Origin: Candidatus Gastranaerophilales bacterium
GTDB taxonomy: Bacteria; Cyanobacteriota; Vampirovibrionia; Gastranaerophilales; Gastranaerophilaceae
Reading direction: 5' to 3'
Assembly (NCBI GenBank): GCA_900767135.1
Contig: CAAFYU010000025.1
Span: 1 to 21,254, forward strand
DNA: 21,254 nt
The notes beneath the pieces were generated by a model. The model was not told the origin of the DNA and did no database searches. It saw only the letters and a list, made by a program, of their open reading frames with translations. Below are positions 20,992-21,254 of this stretch, piece after piece; position 1 is the stretch's first letter; every line of letters begins with the position of its first letter. A program made the position numbers and the translations under genes.

Positions 20992-21254
20992 ATGATTAAT
21001 AATAGTTCCAAGATTGCCCCCCCCCCCAACGCTGATATAAAAGACGTTAGGACGATAAGACGTAAAGTCGTTAAGTCAGAAACAGAAGCTATTAGTCGCC
21101 ATTGCGAGCGATTAGCGAAAGAATCTAGCTTATTGCAATACAAAGCATCTGCAAAGAATGAAAACAACTCAACCGAAACAGACCAAGCATCTATGCCTCT
21201 TGGCCTCTTTGCATCTAAATCAACATCTAAATCAGTTTCAGATGTCGGCATAGC
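20992..21254 (+). CDS. Start of a tract-gated gene, in frame at 11 C, cut by window edge
   Basis: ATG 20992 with AGGAG and a good promoter opens a frame of at least 87 codons that runs off the window without a stop. It starts MINNSSKIAPPPNAD; residues 9-12 are encoded by the run of eleven C (21017-21027). Only this tract length (modulo 3) keeps the frame open: either alternative frame stops within four codons after the tract. Residues 18-48 come from the dispersed repeat also found in the prepilin leader at 1857-2036 (ISRHCERLAKESS here). The rest is low-complexity Ser/Lys/Thr/Ala with a 12-bp tandem duplication (21212-21235). No prepilin signal has appeared by the edge; by analogy with the 1167-2173 gene I infer one may follow, but this is unproven. 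The opposite-strand frame at 20931-21251 is a shadow. Confidence 0.6.
   Translation, partial: MINNSSKIAPPPNADIKDVRTIRRKVVKSETEAISRHCERLAKESSLLQYKASAKNENNSTETDQASMPLGLFASKSTSKSVSDVGI
21017..21027. repeat. Poly-C tract (11 C) in gene start
   Basis: Eleven C preceded by AAGATTG and followed by AACGC. The left flank GATTG is the same as at the 2122-2131 tract on the plus strand, yet here the coding strand reads C instead of G. At eleven C the gene is in frame. Confidence 0.95.
21043..21130 (+). repeat. Dispersed leader repeat, coding copy (R3)
   Basis: GACGTTAGGACGATAAGACG, then AGCTATTAGTCGCCATTGCG and AGCGATTAGCGAAAGAATC, in the same order as copies R1 (199-283) and R2 (1857-2036). It is open in the frame set by the 11-C tract. 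The CATTGCGAGCGA wording is the other common form of this widespread repeat type. Confidence 0.6.
21212..21235 (+). repeat. 12-bp tandem duplication
   Basis: CATCTAAATCAA (21212-21223) is followed by CATCTAAATCAG (21224-21235) within the third tract gene. In-frame units of four codons could expand or shrink without breaking the frame. Confidence 0.75.

Noticed and set aside
20931..21251. A 106-residue minus-strand ORF at the right edge
   Set aside because: It is the complement of the tract gene and its promoter, has no ribosome-binding site and no recognisable domain.

Overview
This AT-rich window (roughly one third G+C by eye) carries mostly housekeeping genes, plus prepilin-like genes at both edges. 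The prepilin signature FTLAEVLITLGIIG, a tig-clpP-clpX cluster and small proteins opening with a VSFSGRE-type motif fit a gut bacterium of the Melainabacteria/Vampirovibrionia (Gastranaerophilales) kind. That placement is inference from gene style; no rRNA or marker tree was available. I saw no tRNA, rRNA, transposase or CRISPR array.

Layout. 1-387: repeat-rich, non-coding, with a terminator, a 7-bp tandem repeat and an imperfect inverted repeat. 388-1110 (+) and 1167-2173 (-): two convergent prepilin-like genes, each with a run of 10 G on the coding strand just after the start codon. 2190-4188 (-): yhcH-like, transketolase N-terminal half and a WecG/TagA glycosyltransferase. 4243-7505 (-): a small secreted protein and polA. 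7743-8174 (+): a small membrane protein. 8234-11600 (-): clpX, clpP, tig. 11690-14516 (+): acyltransferase (DUF374), omega-amidase-like nitrilase and a DacB-type penicillin-binding protein, overlapping one another. 14513-14929 (-): a small membrane protein. 15077-18973 (+): GT2 glycosyltransferase, Gfo/Idh/MocA oxidoreductase, CDP-alcohol phosphatidyltransferase, trmL and the NAD(P)H-hydrate dehydratase. 18947-19180 (-): a small protein. 19300-20430 (-): anmK. 20431-20991: no protein gene, but a strong minus-strand terminator, a good plus-strand promoter and a possible small RNA. 20992-end (+): start of a third gene with a run of 11 C near its start, running out of the window.

The most interesting signal is the set of three homopolymer G/C tracts, all within 8-13 codons of the start of prepilin or prepilin-like genes. 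In the sequence as given, two genes are one base out of frame with their best ATG (10 G; 11 or 8 would join the frames), while the third is in frame (11 C). This is what slipped-strand phase variation of surface or secreted pilin-like proteins looks like, although homopolymer miscounting must be excluded. In two of the genes the tract is followed by an unusually long leader built from a dispersed repeat family (GAGCGAATAGCGAAAGAATC-type), which also lies in the intergenic DNA at the left edge. A tract, then a repeat-derived leader, then a prepilin signal is not an arrangement I recognise from described systems.

The rest is ordinary: protein quality control (tig, clpP, clpX), DNA repair (polA), cell-wall metabolism and recycling (dacB, anmK), envelope sugar and lipid enzymes, and metabolite or tRNA repair and modification (nitrilase, nnrD, trmL). 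Two genes have a TATAAT box exactly six bases before the ATG with no Shine-Dalgarno sequence, suggesting leaderless mRNAs.
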